Assembly (NCBI RefSeq): GCF_001956045.1
Contig: NZ_MRTH01000040.1
Location: 9,359-73,358, forward strand
Direction: 5' to 3'
DNA length: 64,000 bases
From: Paenibacillus sp. FSL H7-0331
GTDB taxonomy: Bacteria > Bacillota > Bacilli > Paenibacillales > NBRC-103111
The position numbers and the translations under genes were made by a program. Numbering within the stretch: position 1 is the first letter of the stretch; each line of letters starts with the position of its first letter. This document shows, piece by piece, positions 62,043-64,000 of this stretch. The notes under the pieces were generated by a model. That model searched no databases, was not told the DNA's origin, and saw only the letters and a program-made list of their open reading frames with translations.

Positions 62043-64000
62043 CTATTCTTTCCTCACACTGCTGGTGAATTCCGTCCATGGATTGCTTACCCTGATTGTA
62101 CGAGCTGCTGTTTCCACATGTCCATTCGACCAAACCGCCCTGAATTGAAATGTATATTCCTGATCAGGTAAGCTTTCAAAATCACTCCGATACATTTGTG
62201 CTGTCCAATCGGTTAAATTAGTAGATGTCAGCACGCTTTGCAATTCTGTATAGGTCATGGACGCATGAACCTGCGATGCCTTTTCATTCGTCTTGGCTTC
62301 CAGCACAAAAGCCTCTCCTGACCAAAACACCTCCACTGGCCGAGGACGTTCATCCTCTCCTGATTTTAATCGGTTATAGGCTTTGCGATTCAGGTCCCAT
62401 TGCGCGGTATGACGAACAAATCCTTCCACGCTCAAATCGCCCACTTGCACAATTTTGGTCATCGTATCGGAAGCACCATATGGGTCTGTTGCTGTCAGCG
62501 TAACCACATAATCACCGGGATGATAATCCGTAACAGAAGCTGGGATCAGCGCATTCGTCGTGACTTGGATGGAATGGTAATCAGGTCCCTCGATCTGCCA
62601 TTGAAAAGTGAGCGGATCCCCATCAGGATCGGTCGATTGGTTGATCAGTGTAATGGTATCCCCTTCAAAAGCTGGCTTAGGCGTCCAATCGAAATCTGCA
62701 TGTGGCGGCCGATTGATCATCATCCATGTTTGCGGTGACCAATTCGATTCAGCCCCATATTGATCCCACACCTTGACTCTAACCCGCATCTTTTGCCCGG
62801 TTGGCAGATCAACGGGAACTGTCATTCTCCCGGTTGTTGAGGTCGTATTCTGCCATGTTTTCCCCGAATCGTAAATCATCACATCATTGGCCTCGTTTGT
62901 AATCTGGATCTCATACCAATACAGCACGTACCCGATATCCGGATCGGTTTGATGCCATGTTAGCTCGGGCCGCAGCGTATTCACGATGTTTGGAGCAGCT
63001 TGCGTTCCGTAAGGGAAGGTCATATAGGCAACAGGCGGACTGTTCGTAGACATCCAGCCGATGTTACTCCAATCGGACCACGATTCTCCATCGCTGATTT
63101 GTACCTGGACAGAATATTTTTGTCCCATCGCTAGTGGTGTTTCCATCGTCCATGCCCAGCTTGTTAAGGGCGTACTCATGTCACGATTAGTAACGCACTC
63201 TACCGGATTGTTCGATACGTCGTATACACATAAATTGAATGTAGAAAATATCGTGTTCGGATCGATATCGGCCTGATTCCAAGTCAAGGTAGGCTGCAGC
63301 GAAACGTGTGAAGGCTCGGCGTAGGTTCCATTCGGGAAAGTTAGCCATACCGTCGGTGGATGATTCGGCGCTACCGGCTGATCGATTTGGATGGTCTGAA
63401 CGTACCAATCCGACCAGGCTTTATTTTCGTCTCGAACAGCCATAGCAACGGTGTATTCCCCACCCTCTAAGGGTCTGACAAGCTTACTATCCTTCTTCAC
63501 ACCGGATGGGGTGATATAGTAAAACTTCTTGGCATAAATCCCGTTGTTGGCTGCAAAGTCTGGCTGACAATTGCCGTGTGCATAGCAGCGGTCTGGATCA
63601 AAGCTCAGGTCCGTCCATCCTACCGTTCCATCCGGTTCGATATGGAGGGTAAATGGCGCTTCGGGTATACGATGCACAATTAAATATTGCTCGTAATCCT
63701 CCGAATATTTGCGATACGAATCAAAAGCGGCATTGTCAGGCCTTGGATTATCCGGTACGCGATATTTGAGCTTATATAAACCTACCTTATCGAACTGTGG
63801 AACGGGATTGGTCACGGTTTGACCATGCATCGAAGATAAGCCGAAATTCGCATCATAAGGTGCCCAGGTGTAGGTTAGGAATCGGCCAGGATCTACGTGG
63901 TCAAGGTGCCACTGCGTTCCCGGTGCGTACATCGCATCCCTTTCCGGATCGTCATAGGTAGTTTCATACGTAATGGGTGTATTCACGATCGCAGCGCCCG
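62043..64000 (-). CDS. Large PKD/Ig-like-domain protein, N-terminus beyond the window
   Basis: At least 652 residues; the frame stays open to the window edge (GAAIVNTPITYET at the start), so the true N-terminus lies to the right. Contents: a beta-rich region, repeated fibronectin/Ig-like segments (PPTVWLTFPNGTYAEPSHVS and PPVAYMTFPYGTQAAPNIVN are alike), and a PKD domain near the end (PHADFDWTPKPAFEGDTITL, DPDGDPLTFQW). These are extracellular adhesion or carbohydrate-binding folds. The end TAARTIRVSNPWTEFTSSVR has no LPXTG anchor or SLH domain. Such proteins are usually secreted; it is probably a surface or matrix protein. Confidence 0.82.
   Translation of the reverse strand, partial: GAAIVNTPITYETTYDDPERDAMYAPGTQWHLDHVDPGRFLTYTWAPYDANFGLSSMHGQTVTNPVPQFDKVGLYKLKYRVPDNPRPDNAAFDSYRKYSEDYEQYLIVHRIPEAPFTLHIEPDGTVGWTDLSFDPDRCYAHGNCQPDFAANNGIYAKKFYYITPSGVKKDSKLVRPLEGGEYTVAMAVRDENKAWSDWYVQTIQIDQPVAPNHPPTVWLTFPNGTYAEPSHVSLQPTLTWNQADIDPNTIFSTFNLCVYDVSNNPVECVTNRDMSTPLTSWAWTMETPLAMGQKYSVQVQISDGESWSDWSNIGWMSTNSPPVAYMTFPYGTQAAPNIVNTLRPELTWHQTDPDIGYVLYWYEIQITNEANDVMIYDSGKTWQNTTSTTGRMTVPVDLPTGQKMRVRVKVWDQYGAESNWSPQTWMMINRPPHADFDWTPKPAFEGDTITLINQSTDPDGDPLTFQWQIEGPDYHSIQVTTNALIPASVTDYHPGDYVVTLTATDPYGASDTMTKIVQVGDLSVEGFVRHTAQWDLNRKAYNRLKSGEDERPRPVEVFWSGEAFVLEAKTNEKASQVHASMTYTELQSVLTSTNLTDWTAQMYRSDFESLPDQEYTFQFRAVWSNGHVETAARTIRVSNPWTEFTSSVRKE

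Noticed and set aside
1..64000. tRNA, rRNA, riboswitch, prophage or insertion sequence
   Set aside because: No cloverleaf, rRNA, recognised riboswitch core, integrase or transposase was seen on reading both strands.

Overview
The window looks like chromosomal DNA of a Paenibacillus or a close relative. The signs are LplB/LplC-type sugar permeases beside a membrane-bound YesN-like AraC regulator, S-layer-homology (SLH) surface proteins, a collagen-like protein with a BclB-type exosporium tail, a 74-residue GerE spore regulator, a TnrA-like MerR protein, strong AGGAGG ribosome sites, and frequent TTG/GTG starts. No rRNA, tRNA, phage, transposase or CRISPR array was seen.

Layout. 1-4.3 kb: sugar permease pair (the first cut by the window edge) and a divergent AraC-type membrane sensor. 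4.6-16.7 kb: one long minus-strand operon encoding a ROK repressor, a COG1840-type ABC transporter, a secreted PIG-L deacetylase, a creatininase-family protein, an argininosuccinate-lyase-like enzyme, a BadF/N-acetylglucosamine-kinase-like kinase and a cytosolic PIG-L deacetylase. Its promoter has consensus-like hexamers, an exact CcpA (cre) site between them and a ROK-like operator just downstream. 17-20 kb: a GNAT acetyltransferase and a MerR-like DNA-binding protein built of about eleven 44-residue repeats.

20-23.8 kb: a compact divergon. Leftward are a Tat-exported L-amino-acid-oxidase-like flavoenzyme, a secreted RidA and TatA. Rightward are a TnrA-like regulator and TatC. An exact TnrA/GlnR box sits in the gap. 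This reads as a nitrogen-regulated amino-acid deamination module outside the membrane, with its own export machine. I consider it the most interesting system here.

24-28.4 kb: two tandem small membrane proteins, a secreted copper-amine-oxidase-N-like (stalk) protein and fused SecDF. 28.5-43.2 kb: a surface-glycoprotein locus with four related multidomain glycosyltransferases, a methyltransferase, two RCC1-repeat secreted proteins (one with SLH domains), an SLH-collagen-BclB protein, and gerE. 43.5-50.4 kb: a LacI-controlled Ugp-like ABC operon with a PHP metallohydrolase and a glycerophosphodiesterase-like enzyme. 50.4-53.4 kb: ECF sigma/anti-sigma pair and a polysaccharide deacetylase. 53.6-56.9 kb: alginate-lyase-family enzyme, zinc-type dehydrogenase and AraC regulator. 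56.9-64 kb: MscL with a zinc ribbon, a YcnI-like protein, a two-component system, a DUF5939-type nucleotide cyclase, and a PKD-domain protein that runs off the right edge.

Start codons were chosen from visible ribosome sites, so several genes are annotated shorter than the longest open frame. All functions come from reading motifs; no database search was possible.
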